Of a DNA stretch of 64,000 nucleotides, positions 48,652-57,120 are shown one piece after another. The translations under genes were made by a program, and so were the position numbers. The stretch's first letter is position 1. Each line of letters starts with the position of its first letter. The stretch comes from Synchiropus splendidus (taxonomy: Eukaryota; Chordata; Actinopteri; Syngnathiformes; Callionymidae), in assembly GCF_027744825.2 (NCBI RefSeq), contig NC_071351.1, forward strand, positions 17,311,001-17,375,000, given 5' to 3'. The notes beneath the pieces were generated by a model. It did not search any database and had not been told where the DNA came from. It saw nothing but the letters and a program-made list of their open reading frames with translations.

Positions 48652-49948
48652 TTAATAATAGTCCACCAGCACTTGTCTTTTTGCATCAATCTCCAGAATG
48701 GAATCGTAACAAGCGTACACAATCAGTGTTACGGTGTTCGGTAAGGGTACTCTGAATCTCATCTCCAGTCTTAAATTCCCTTTTGAGACAGGGGAGAGAG
48801 CGTCGTTGTCGTCGGCTGGATTGAGATTAAACGCAAACAATGAATAACCGCCTTAAAACCTTCGCGGTCAATGCTTAGCGGTAGATCCTTCAAATGTCTT
48901 CCTGTAGCTAGAATCATGTTATAAAACTCTCTGACCGCCATACTGTTATTAAACTGAGGTTGAAAAGCTTTAGCGGGGATCTGTCGGCCGTCCTGACAGA
49001 GGGCGAGATATTCGGTGTTGTAATGATGAAAATTGAACGGGGAGAGATCTCTCCTACCGGTAAATGCCTCATGATGCACCATCCCTAAAACCACGTATTT
49101 AGGTATTGAACCCAGAAATAAATTCTCCTGGGTACATATTCTTGAGTTTTCAGGAATGGAGTATGTTTTTACGTTGACTCGTGAGAGGGGGTAGAGAGCA
49201 TTTCCTTTTAACAAACCCGCTGCATGACCTATTCTCACAGCTGGCGAAACAGTGACTTTCTTCACAAACAGAGAGGCGCCGAGGATTTTCAGACGAAAGG
49301 TGGAGTCGCGGGGTCCGGTCAGGCAGAAGGCATCGTTCGCCCTGGTGAGTTTAATTCTTAAATCGACCGAGTTTAATAACAGTCTCTCGCAGAAAAATAT
49401 GTCGCTGTGGAGAGGACCAAGAAGGTGTACTTCTCTGGATCTGCTCGTGAACTCTGCCCCTTTATTAAGGCCTGCGTTGGGTCCGTTTACAGTGACGATC
49501 GAGTCAACTGACCCGGGTAAAAAAGACCGGCGCTAAACTGTGTTTTAAGAGTGTCGCCGGAAAAGTTGAGAAGTGTTTCAATCATAGCTCTGTACGGGTG
49601 AGTGGAACTGGACTGCGAAATCATCCGATCCCCTAGAACCACATCGCACTGATCAAAGATTGTGTTTAGAGGATAATTGATGAGACCGACTGCTGCGTCG
49701 TTAGCCAGCGGTGTGCCATCGGCGTTAGTAATTCTTGCACGCACGTGTAGAAGGGTGTCGTTTAGGTCTAGATACTTTTCGCTGTCTCCCGGTATAAAAA
49801 ACTCAATCGGTCCTCCTTCGCGGATAGCGGCTACTGGAGCAATTTCAGTGTAAATTTTGTCCTCGATGGAAAGCTGCGTCACCGGCGCCGTGAATAAATC
49901 CAGTTCTGCTAATGTGCATTCAGCAGATTTCTGGTGTAGGAGCGCCAT
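48652..49948 (-). pseudogene. Polinton major capsid protein (double jelly roll), two frameshifts
   Basis: The gene spans about 432 codons in three frames. The N-terminal part (49,948-49,487) contains AELDLFTAPVTQ and GGPIEFFIPG, typical of the start of Polinton/adintovirus hexon-like proteins. The middle (down to 48,771) and the C-terminal part (down to 48,652, with an end resembling DSILEIDAKRQVLVDYY) complete it. The first break is at an A6/T6 run near 49,517-49,522; the second lies near 48,855, just before the codons for YSLFAFNLNP. Each is a one-base change. The product would be the main shell protein. As it stands no full-length capsid protein could be made unless the indels are sequencing errors. 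Confidence 0.85.
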
Positions 49949-49968
49949 GTTACTGTATATACGGTTTT

Positions 49969-50406
49969 TTAAAATATATCGGAGCTCCCTCTGGACTTCC
50001 TCTTGGCCCGTTTGCTTCTGTCAACTGGCTTCTTTCTTTTTTTGTTTGTACGTTTATTAGAGCTCTGTGTTACACGGCGACCTGGAGGGCGTCTCTTTGT
50101 CCTTCGTGATAAGACGGCTATACCGCCTGACCCTTCCTGTCTCTGTTGATCGCTCATTCCTCTCACGGTACGGGTGAACATATCCGAGGCTATGTTACCC
50201 ACAGCTTATTTGAGATGGGGTTTCGCTATGGCAATACCTCTTTTCAACAGAGGTGATACAAACCGAAACATTTTTGAGAAGAGGGAACCGATGCCTCGTC
50301 CGTACATAACCGGGGCACCGTAGAACCCGGGTAGATCTCCGCCCACCTGTTTTTCATAATATTGTACAAATCTGTGCGGGTCGTCTCTTAAGCCTGCATG
50401 TACCAT
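49969..50406 (-). pseudogene. Small Polinton virion protein with basic tail, one nonsense codon
   Basis: Two open stretches (50,406-50,206, 66 codons; 50,202-49,969, 77 codons) are in the same frame, separated by one TAA at 50,206-50,208. The N-terminal half has a glycine-rich segment, YGRGIGSLFSKMFRFVSPLL, followed by KRG. I know this pattern from small structural proteins of Polintons and adintoviruses. The C-terminal half is very basic (KRTNKKRKK, SKRAKRKSRG) and ends SSDIF. A 146-codon protein joining virion shell and DNA, comparable with adenovirus minor core or pVI-like proteins, is a reasonable inference. The downstream half lacks its own ATG, which supports one broken gene over two small ones. 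Confidence 0.7.
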
Positions 50407-50492
50407 TGTGTTTGTTTATGACGGGTCTACACAGGGGGTTATCTCTCTCCGGCGTTGTGATGATGAATGGATTTCCAGACGACGATACGAGG

Positions 50493-50500
50493 GTTATATA
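50493..50500 (-). promoter_or_regulatory. TATA box candidate before the small virion gene
   Basis: TATATAAC on the minus strand lies about 87 nt upstream of the ATG at 50,406 and just after the frameshifted penton end. Confidence 0.45.
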
Positions 50501-50508
50501 ATATCCTC

Positions 50509-51449
50509 TCAAGTAACAGGTCTAAAGTGTAGAGTCACCACCACTTTTCCAAAGGTAAAATTGACTGGTTTGTTAAGATCTGATTTAATTTGTACCTGAA
50601 TATTTTCAATATGGTTCTTGGCAACCGGTAAATAGTAGCAGGGTTAAAATGTTGTGTGATTATATCTGAGTAACTACCCTTGATTTCCACCGTTCTTAAA
50701 AGCGGTGCATATGCATCCCCTACAAGCTGCGGTCTTACAACGTCGCTGTAACAGTAAAGATGGTAAAACCCCGCTTTTAAATCAACTGGATGGGGCGCTC
50801 TGAACTCGCAAAAATTGATCCAATGACCAGGCTCTACACCTAACATGTAAGCTGAAGGCGAGTTAAAAAGCACTAAGTTCTGACCGTCTCCTTGAAGATC
50901 AATTTTTTGCCGTGCACCGTCAAACAGGAAGCGTATATTGTTATTGGTTTTTTTAAAGGTTTGCTCCAACTCGGTTGTAATCTGATTAATAGAGCTGTAA
51001 TATCCACCCTTGAACTTCAGTTTAGAAATATCTGTTCCTGCAGTTTTGAAATGTCGATCAACCCCTCGTGATTCGTCTTTTTTCCTCTGAGGTGAGGCGC
51101 TGGCGTCAGGATCCGGAGCCCGAAGTCTCGCCATGGCTCTATGAAGTTCATCTTTATGCCGCCTCGACGTGTTAGCATCTGAATCTGATCCTCTCGGGGG
51201 AGCCGTGTTTGTGTTGGAATCAGGTCCTCTAGGGTTCGGTTTCCAGTAAAATAACGCCGCATCCTCCGGAATATTATGCCATGTGTGAGGGTATGTAATC
51301 TCCGTCAAAGCCACCTCCCATTTCCCATTTAAATCAATATGTTGTGCTAAATCAACGCGGAAAGTACCGATCGAGTTGTCTTTAAAAACTTTTGCACTGG
51401 CGTTTGATGGTAAAGTCACATAGAAGCCAGTGTTCTTTGAGTTGTACAT
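50509..51449 (-). pseudogene. Polinton penton / minor capsid protein (single jelly roll), C-terminal frameshift
   Basis: The open frame (51,449-50,535, 304 codons) begins MYNSKNTGFYVTLPSNAS and contains WEVALTEITYPHTWHNI and LEPGHWINF-like segments (VEPGHWINFCEF) typical of adintovirus and Polinton penton proteins. An insertion of about 60 polar residues (roughly 75-130, rich in Pro, Asp, Ser and Arg) looks like a surface loop. The last 36 or so codons do not fit the family. A different frame from about 50,635 to the stop at 50,509 does, with FTFGKVVVTLHF near its end. One base has therefore been lost near 50,635-50,645. A TATATAAG lies 34 nt upstream of the ATG. Confidence 0.85.
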
Positions 51450-51482
51450 GATGATATGACGTCTGGTGTAAAGAAGGATCGT

Positions 51483-51490
51483 CTTATATA
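51483..51490 (-). promoter_or_regulatory. TATA box of the penton operon
   Basis: TATATAAG on the minus strand lies 34 nt upstream of the penton ATG (51,449), at normal core-promoter spacing for a short leader. It is the likely start of the leftward late transcript that covers penton, core, major capsid and protease. Confidence 0.55.
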
Positions 51491-51571
51491 TTTTTTATAT
51501 CTGAAGCTTTTACCCAACTGTTGAATTTTTCAGGCCAGTTCTTCCACTGGACAAAGACCTGTCTCTCTCCT

Positions 51572-52516
51572 TTAACGCAGTTGTACTTTTTGTAATTCTT
51601 GATCATAAAATGACCCCTGGATGGGTTCGCCGTCGAAATCTTTCAATTTATACACAGACGGGTTGCGGTGAATACATTCAGTTATCGTAAATATCTCGTC
51701 TGTAAAACTCTGCTCATACTTTTTGTCAAATATACCTTGTAGTTTTGATATCCTAACATGATCGCCCTCCTTAAATTTCGGCTTCTGTCGACCTTTCGAC
51801 GGTCTAATGTAAAGATTGTCAAACACCTGCAGAGTATTTTCTTTAGTTACTTCCATCGGTGTCATTTTTATACTACTGTGATAGCTGTGATTATAACTCT
51901 TTACTAGATCCTGTAAAACTTCGATGTAACGTAGAGTGTTTTTAGCTGTAAAATATCTCCACATCCGATTTTTAAGAGTGCGGTTAAATCTCTCAACCAC
52001 AGAGGCCTTAAAGTCACTCGCTGTTGAAAAATGAATAATTCTCTTCCTTTCCATCAAAGCCCGGAAACTCTTGCTAAAAAATGCTTTCCCATCATCCGTC
52101 TGTAGCTTTGCAGGCGTCCCGCTCTCATCCAGCACTGATTCAAACGCCTTCATTGTCTCAATCGCAGTCTTTCTTTTTAAAACGCGTACATAGGCCTTCT
52201 TTGAAAATACATCTATAACGGTCAACAAGTAATTTTGATCGTCGTTATATCTAGCCAACGCCTGCATGTCGCATAGGTCGGCCTGGAATTGTTGAAGCGG
52301 CCTGTGAACAAATACTCTGTTTCTCGGAAAGTTTACTCTGGCCGGTTTATGCAGGGTGTAAGCATCCTGTTTTGATAAAAAATCTTTAATAGATTTAGAA
52401 CTGACTGGTTTTCCAGTCTCAACCTGCACCCCTTGACGAAGGCGATCCGCGCCTCCGTAGCTCCCGGGGTGAAGAGGATTGTAATAAACTCTTTTAATGA
52501 TGTGTTTCACCGACAT
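51572..52516 (-). CDS. Polinton retroviral-type integrase
   Basis: This intact 314-codon protein would insert the element into host DNA. The rve catalytic core shows Asp80 (FQADLCDM), Asp141 (LQTDDGKAF) and Glu175 (VVERFNRTLKNR), with 33 residues between the last two. The C-terminal 70 residues (KPKFKEGDHVRISKLQGIF, then VYKLKDFDGEPIQGSFYDQEL) form the SH3/chromo-like tail usual in Polinton integrases. No N-terminal zinc finger is obvious, though residues 1-60 are basic. A 130-nt spacer containing an A-run separates it from the gene upstream. Because it is intact among broken capsid genes, integration activity may have been kept longer. Confidence 0.92.
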   Translation of the reverse strand: MSVKHIIKRVYYNPLHPGSYGGADRLRQGVQVETGKPVSSKSIKDFLSKQDAYTLHKPARVNFPRNRVFVHRPLQQFQADLCDMQALARYNDDQNYLLTVIDVFSKKAYVRVLKRKTAIETMKAFESVLDESGTPAKLQTDDGKAFFSKSFRALMERKRIIHFSTASDFKASVVERFNRTLKNRMWRYFTAKNTLRYIEVLQDLVKSYNHSYHSSIKMTPMEVTKENTLQVFDNLYIRPSKGRQKPKFKEGDHVRISKLQGIFDKKYEQSFTDEIFTITECIHRNPSVYKLKDFDGEPIQGSFYDQELQKVQLR

Positions 52517-52646
52517 GTTAAATGAGAAATGAATGAGCCGAGATCCGAATATGCTTCTTAATGTTTTTTTATTAAACAGGTTATGTCAGGATTCGATCGT
52601 AAAGTTATACAAAGACAGTAAAAGCAAAAAAAAAAAATAAAAAATA

Positions 52647-53468
52647 TCACATACGAGGGTATCTCGTGTTTGTGACATTGCCCAGGACCGGCGTTCTATT
52701 CCAGATTCTACTTGCTGATTCCAGACGTTCAATTAGAAGATCCTCTGGCTCGTGTTTGAGGTATTCGTTCCAGACGCTTGATTTTGGAGACCTCATTTCG
52801 AGCAAGACTGTCTCAGCCGTAGCCTTGGTTCTCATTTTCTCCGGTTGTACGTCATTCAGGGTCAAGTAGTGTTGTATAGCAGGCAGAAAGTTGTTGTTAC
52901 AGAGTCTCTTCATCAACGGGTAGAAGTTAAGGCTGTAGAAATCATCCTCCATCTCTTCAAGACAGCTGTGTTGTACTTGGCTCGGATGGTCTACTTGGCA
53001 GCCGTAGCAGATCTCCCTCCAATATCTGCGCATGATTTTACCTAGTAGATGAAATACAACTGTCTTTACAGCTTTCAGGAAGAAACCGCTTATCCATCCA
53101 TCCGTTTCATCATTAGCTGCTGGTTCTTGGTCTTGAGAAGCTGAGGATGAAGCAGGCGGATGCACGCAGACAGTTCCGTTCTCGGGACAGGAGGTTGTTG
53201 CTCTCCCTACAGGTTCCTCTTCATCGTCCACGTCTTCCATTTCACTTGCATCAGAGTCGTCTGTGTCGTCTTTGATGGTCAATGAAGGACTGGCTCCGTC
53301 CGCCATGCCGTTGTTAGAACCCTCGTACTCATGACCATCACCTGTAACGTCTTCTACCACAGGAAGTAGACGGGTCGGCGAGGGGTTGTTCATTCCGTAC
53401 CCAGCACCGCCTGTAGCAGCTCCGAGGAAGATAGTGGCAATACGTCTCGGAACACCTTCGGTCCTCAT
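52647..53468 (-). CDS. Accessory protein with acidic N-terminus and Cys/His motif, function unknown
   Basis: This intact 273-codon protein has three zones. Residues 1-120 are Gly/Ser-rich and strongly acidic (DDTDDSDASEMEDVDDEEE). Residues of about 125-150 form an amphipathic helix. The C-terminal half carries CYGCQVDHPSQVQHSC at about 154-169, whose Cys and His spacing could bind a metal. I recall similar CXXC...HPSQ...HXC motifs in uncharacterised proteins of animal mobile and viral DNA, but I cannot name the family or function. It has its own TATA box and lies upstream of the integrase, where adintoviruses tend to keep variable early or accessory genes. I see no LXCXE motif. Confidence 0.6.
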   Translation of the reverse strand: MRTEGVPRRIATIFLGAATGGAGYGMNNPSPTRLLPVVEDVTGDGHEYEGSNNGMADGASPSLTIKDDTDDSDASEMEDVDDEEEPVGRATTSCPENGTVCVHPPASSSASQDQEPAANDETDGWISGFFLKAVKTVVFHLLGKIMRRYWREICYGCQVDHPSQVQHSCLEEMEDDFYSLNFYPLMKRLCNNNFLPAIQHYLTLNDVQPEKMRTKATAETVLLEMRSPKSSVWNEYLKHEPEDLLIERLESASRIWNRTPVLGNVTNTRYPRM

Positions 53469-53532
53469 TGTTTTCCTGGATGCGTTTGTTCCGCCGGATA
53501 CGTCTGCAGGGTGTCGCTCTGGAAAACACCCT

Positions 53533-53539
53533 CTTTATA
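53533..53539 (-). promoter_or_regulatory. TATA box before the accessory gene
   Basis: TATAAAG on the minus strand lies about 65 nt upstream of the ATG at 53,468. The spacing allows transcription to start about 35 nt before the coding region. Confidence 0.55.
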
Positions 53540-53575
53540 ACAACCGCCAGCCAGTAGGCGGTCCAAAGGGCGGGA

Positions 53576-54274
53576 CTAAAAGGTCAGTGCTTTTTTCAAC
53601 ACAAGGGTATCAACCCATAAGCGGCTATGGTAGAAGAGGCCGTCGATTTTTGGAGAAATCTCGCGGATTTTTTCACTCCAAGCATCCAAAGGTATGGTTA
53701 ACAGAGTACGAAATACACCGCAATCAGAATTAAAATACTCCAGGACGAAATCTTCTTCTTCTTCACCCGTGACTCCTGTTGATACTTTATGGAGGGCTCT
53801 GAAGGACCATCGTCCTGATCCTGAGATTTTAGCCAGCCATATAGCCACGAAGGACGGCATCCTCTCCGTTCGATCAGGTTTGTTAGACACAGCTCCAGCC
53901 TTCTGACGTTGTTGTTCTTCTTCTTCTTCTTCAGCCCTTGGAAAATTTTCCGGCTTCACCTCTCTCAGCACACCCCAGTTGTTAGACGATAACACGGCCA
54001 TCTCCGTATAGGCACTCAAGGTTTCGTTGTCATCCAGTTGATAAATGTACAATTCAGCTGTTTCATACTTAAACGCGTACCCCCATCTCCCTCAACGTCC
54101 GTAAGGCTCTAGAGACCACTCATCCTGCAAAGATTCCCCGGGCGGCGCCTGCGTACGCCGTAGGTACATTACAGATTTACGGGGAGCCCCAGCACCCATC
54201 CACGGGTCCTCAATAACAGTCACAGCTGTCTCGCTGATCACTGGTGATCCACGCGCCGTTGTAGGGATAGACAT
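53576..54274 (-). pseudogene. Unrecognised rightmost Polinton gene, one TGA nonsense codon
   Basis: Two open stretches, 54,274-54,092 (60 codons, ATG start) and the frame ending at 53,576, are in register and separated by a single TGA at 54,092-54,094. The TGA follows GGACGT and lies next to sequence where CGA to TGA (CpG decay) is an easy explanation. The second stretch has no ATG near its start, so it is not a separate gene. The combined length is about 232 codons. Visible features are Pro/Gly-rich N-terminal residues, a run of acidic residues (EEEEEE, at about 43 codons after the YIYQLDDNE segment) and a hydrophobic, Trp-containing C-terminus. I do not recognise the family. It sits where an early or regulatory gene would be expected. 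Confidence 0.5.
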
Positions 54275-54330
54275 TGCGAGTTGGTTGTGTTTGCCGGTTC
54301 CTTGCTCCTTGCGACGATCTGAAGGTTACA

Positions 54331-54338
54331 TATATATA
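54331..54338 (-). promoter_or_regulatory. TATA box before the rightmost Polinton gene
   Basis: TATATATA lies about 57-64 nt upstream of the minus-strand ATG at 54,274, the same spacing as for the neighbouring accessory gene. Confidence 0.5.
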
Positions 54339-54390
54339 CACACAGGTCGATGTTTATTCAGCGGTCAGAACCCTCCCTTTGTTATTTTCC

Positions 54391-54650
54391 TTCCTGTTAT
54401 AAAACAAGGAATGATAGGGTTAATTATTACCCTTCCTGTCATAAAACAAGGGGGAGGGTTATAATTTTAATTCCCTGTTGATATAAAAAAGGGGGAGGGG
54501 TATTATTTTAATTTCTTTTTATATAAAAAGGGGAGGGGTTATTATTTTAATTTCTTTTTATATAAAAAAGGGGAGGGGTTATTATTTGAATTTCTTTTTT
54601 ATATACAAAGGGGGAGGGGGTGGTTTTATTACCTCCGGAAGGGGAGGTGT
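54391..54650 (+). repeat. 40-bp TATA/G-rich minisatellite, about six units
   Basis: Units near 54,391, 54,432, 54,472, 54,513, 54,552 and 54,592 repeat the pattern CTTTTTATATAAAAAAGGGG followed by AGGGGTTATTATTTTAATTT. The unit drifts from a TATAAAACAAGG form on the left to a GGGGGAGGGGG form on the right. Each unit contains a TATATAAA-like core on the plus strand. The array lies just outside the last Polinton gene, so it may belong to the element's terminal region. Confidence 0.85.
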
Positions 54651-54659
54651 TTTATTATC

Positions 54660-54835
54660 TCCAGGGCCATAAATCAAACAATTTTGACATTTTGGTGTAT
54701 CCTTCTTCTCTCTCATGACCCTTGATGAGGAAAAGTCACAAGATTTCATGAAGAAAAAGTCAGGATAACCACTACTTTTTTCAACACAAAAACGGATATC
54801 GGTCAAATTGACCCTAAGCATAATATGAGGGTTAA
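54660..54835. mobile_element. Probable piggyBac-family terminus ending at TTAA
   Basis: The segment ends GACCCTAAGCATAATATGAGGG followed by TTAA at 54,832-54,835. The reverse complement of this end starts TTAA then CCCTCATATTATG. TTAA plus CCCT is the signature of piggyBac ends, and a short inverted pair (GGTCAAATTGACC) lies just inside. Immediately after the TTAA the sequence is the interior of a gypsy reverse transcriptase. I could not find the matching left end, so only one terminus is supported. Confidence 0.4.
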
Positions 54836-55614
54836 AGCTTTTCTAGGTCTGCTAAGCTTTTATAACAAATTCTTGCCAAACTTGTCTACTGTGCTCTCTC
54901 CATTACACAAGTTACTGAGGAAAGATGAGAAACGGAGGTGGGAGGTTGAGCAAGAAGAGGCTTTTAAGCAGGCAAAAAAGTTACAACAAAGCGTTTAAGT
55001 GTTGGTTCATTATGATGAACAAAAAGAACTGGCACTGTCATGTGATACCTCACCTTATGGGGTGGGGGCAGTCTTGGCACATAGGCTGGAAAAGGGAGCA
55101 GAAAAGCCTATTGGATATGCCTCACGCACACTCACAGCAGCACAAAAAAACTGTTCGCAGTTGGATAAAGATGGGAGTTATCAGCAGTTATTTTTTGGGT
55201 GCAGTACTTCCACAAATATTTGTGTGGATGTAAATTTGTGATTTGTACACAGACCATAAGCCCTTAATCAGTCTGTTTCATGAAGGAAAAGCTGTGCCAC
55301 ACATGAGTTCTCAGAGGATCATGAGATGCGCTATTCTGTTAAGAGCAAATGAATATGCCGTGGTGTACCGACGTGGACAGGACAATGCAAACGCAGATGC
55401 TCTCAGTACACTTCCACTTCCAGAGAAAACTGGGGATCCAGACTCAGAAGACCAGGTATTGATGGTAGAGCAGGATCAGAGTTCAGTGGTCAACTCGGAA
55501 GAGCTTCGTAACCATCGTGGACCAGTGAAGACCCCGTACTCGCACCAGTCCGTGAATACATACTCAGAGGGTGGCCCTGTAACCTCGATGTTGCTTTCAG
55601 GCCATACACTATGA
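54831..55614 (+). pseudogene. Gypsy reverse transcriptase C-terminus and RNase H
   Basis: The reading begins VKAFLGLLSFYNKFLPNLS, the conserved block after the reverse transcriptase palm, and passes an in-frame TAA near 54,990. It then continues with RNase [37 protein letters not shown] and, after a frame change near 55,235, YTDHKPLISLFHEGK and YRRGQDNANADALSTLPLP. The aspartates of the RNase H core (SCDTS, YTDHK, NADALS) are visible. The stop and frameshifts make it non-functional. Confidence 0.88.
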
Positions 55615-55639
55615 AGCAACAGGAGCTGAATGTACAAGA

Positions 55640-56564
55640 TGGGTGTGTACTGTGGGGGTGCTGTGTGGTGATTCCGGAAACAGAATGTGGTCTGATGTTG
55701 AAGCAGTGGTGGTGATTGATGCACATTCAAAGTGGTTGGAGGTCTACCCTGTTTCATCAGCATCTGCAGTGGCTACTATGAACTGCTTGAGGGCCAGTTT
55801 CAGCACTCATGGTATCCCAGAAATGATAGTGTCAGATAATGCCCAGTGTTTTGTGAGCGAACACACTAAAGAGCTTTTGGCACGCAATGGGATCACTCAT
55901 GTCACATCAGCACCGTATCATCCTTCTTCTAATGGGATGGCAGAGAGAGCGATACAAACGTTCAAACAGTTGATGAAAAAAACATCCGGTGATTCTCCGG
56001 AAACCAAACTGAGTTGAGCTTTATTCAGTTATCAGATGGGGAGGAAGTTGAGGTGCATGTTGGATCTGATATACCCAAATTTGAAGACGAAAGTGGAACT
56101 GAAACTGGCAAACCAGAAAGTTCAGCATGATCAACATGCTCGGTTCAGAAGTTTTCAGACAGGTGACCGGATGTTCACAAAAAACTATGGTTATGGGTCT
56201 AAGTGGGTTCCAGGGTTAATACAGGAATGCACAGGACCAGTCTCCTACACAATGGTGCTGGGAAATGGGCAAACTGCGTAGACTCGTAGACCAGGTTTTC
56301 AGTGGGAAACTGTCCATTTTAACAGGTCAGACATCCTCCGCGCCCACTGTGGAGGATGTCAAAGTGGAGAAACCACTTGGGGATGGGATCTCACTGGAGA
56401 CTGAGACAAGTGAAGGGAACAGTGAAGAAGTCAGTCTAAAAAAAAAAAAAAAAAAGCAGACCGACAGTGATCTGGTATGCTCACCGTCTCAAGGAAGAGT
56501 ACGACCACAAAAGAACAGGAATCCCCCAGTGTATCTGAATGACAATGTTCAAAAAGTGGAATAG
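55640..56564 (+). pseudogene. Gypsy integrase core and C-terminal tail
   Basis: The catalytic DDE triad is present: VVVIDAHSKWLEV, EMIVSDNAQCFVS and GMAERAIQTFKQLMKK. Just upstream, the sequence jumps from the linker after RNase H straight into the core, so the HHCC zinc finger is deleted. After a stop near 56,015 the tail resumes (RSFQTGDRMFTKNYGYGSKW, CTGPVSYTMVLGNGQ), then stops again and ends NRNPPVYLNDNV, the usual gypsy polyprotein terminus. An A17 run near 56,441-56,456 is unusual inside a coding tail. Confidence 0.85.
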
Positions 56565-56789
56565 GAGATAAAAGTTTTGGACCAAGGTGCTTGCAATTTT
56601 CTTATTCTTTAGCGTAAAGAGGCATGTTTTTGTTTTGTTTTGTTTTGGGTTAGTCGTTTAAGTTGCATTCTATTTTATGACTGTTTTATTATTTTATTAA
56701 GTTTTAGGCTTACCCAAGTGTTTATGGTGGTTTTGGGGACATGGGTTTTGGGAGTGAAGTTGGAAGACGTGAACAGTTTGGCAAAGAGG

Positions 56790-56946
56790 TGTTATGATGT
56801 GTCATGGGATTATTTGGGGTCACAACTTGGGGGCGCTCTTGTTATGTTGCCGTGTCATCATCCGGTTTGTTGGAAGTTGGAACCGTGAATAAAAGCTGCT
56901 GTGTTGATACCTCCTGTGTGTTTTCCTTTCCGCTTCGGCTATCACA
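56790..56946 (+). repeat. Probable gypsy 3' LTR
   Basis: A short purine tract (GCAAAGAGG) directly precedes TGTTATGATGTG at 56,790, as a polypurine tract precedes a 3' LTR. An AATAAA lies at about 56,888. The end at ATCACA (56,946) is a guess based on a CA terminus; the true end could lie further right. No second LTR is available for comparison. Confidence 0.4.
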
Positions 56947-57095
56947 GGGTGTGTCACTTCAACCCACTTGGGAGAACGAATCAAATGTCCGGACCATCAT
57001 TGAGCAGTGTCACCAGGTTCGCGGACAGGACCCCAGGCGACAAGGCCCGGATTAGCGCTCGAGGCCGAGGCGCTGGAAGGAGCGAATTCAATACG

Positions 57096-57120
57096 AAAAA
57101 AAAAAAAAAAAAAAAAAAAA
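57096..57120 (+). repeat. Poly(A) tract, 25 bp
   Basis: A pure A25 follows a GC-rich 60-bp stretch. It may be the 3' end of a short retrotransposed sequence, but no SINE or LINE body is recognisable. Confidence 0.9.

Larger units (their letters stand above)
46191..54340. mobile_element. Polinton/Maverick (adintovirus-like) element, defective, no PolB
   Basis: A tight cluster encodes the Polinton morphogenesis set: FtsK/HerA-type packaging ATPase, adenovirus-like protease, double-jelly-roll major capsid, single-jelly-roll penton and small basic core proteins. A retroviral-type integrase accompanies them. Gene gaps are mostly 3-20 nt. Left-hand genes read rightwards and right-hand genes leftwards, meeting at shared poly(A) signals. 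No protein-primed DNA polymerase B is present and I cannot see terminal inverted repeats, so the outer limits given are those of the first gene and of the rightmost promoter. Lesions: one frameshift in the ATPase, two in the major capsid, one in the penton, and one nonsense codon each in the core gene and the rightmost gene. Integrase, protease, pX-like, and the 252- and 273-codon genes are open. Confidence 0.9.
54829..56946 (+). mobile_element. Decayed Ty3/gypsy retrotransposon (3' part)
   Basis: In order: the end of reverse transcriptase, RNase H, an integrase core, the integrase C-terminal tail, a polypurine tract and a probable 3' LTR, all on the plus strand. The 5' part (gag, protease, most of reverse transcriptase) is missing. 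The left edge coincides with a TTAA and a piggyBac-like end. The frame is broken by stops and indels, and the integrase zinc finger has been deleted. Similar vertebrate elements are of the K02A2.6-like gypsy type. Confidence 0.88.

Noticed and set aside
53386..53733. 115-codon plus-strand frame over the right Polinton genes
   Set aside because: It is antisense to two better-supported minus-strand genes and contains no recognisable motif.
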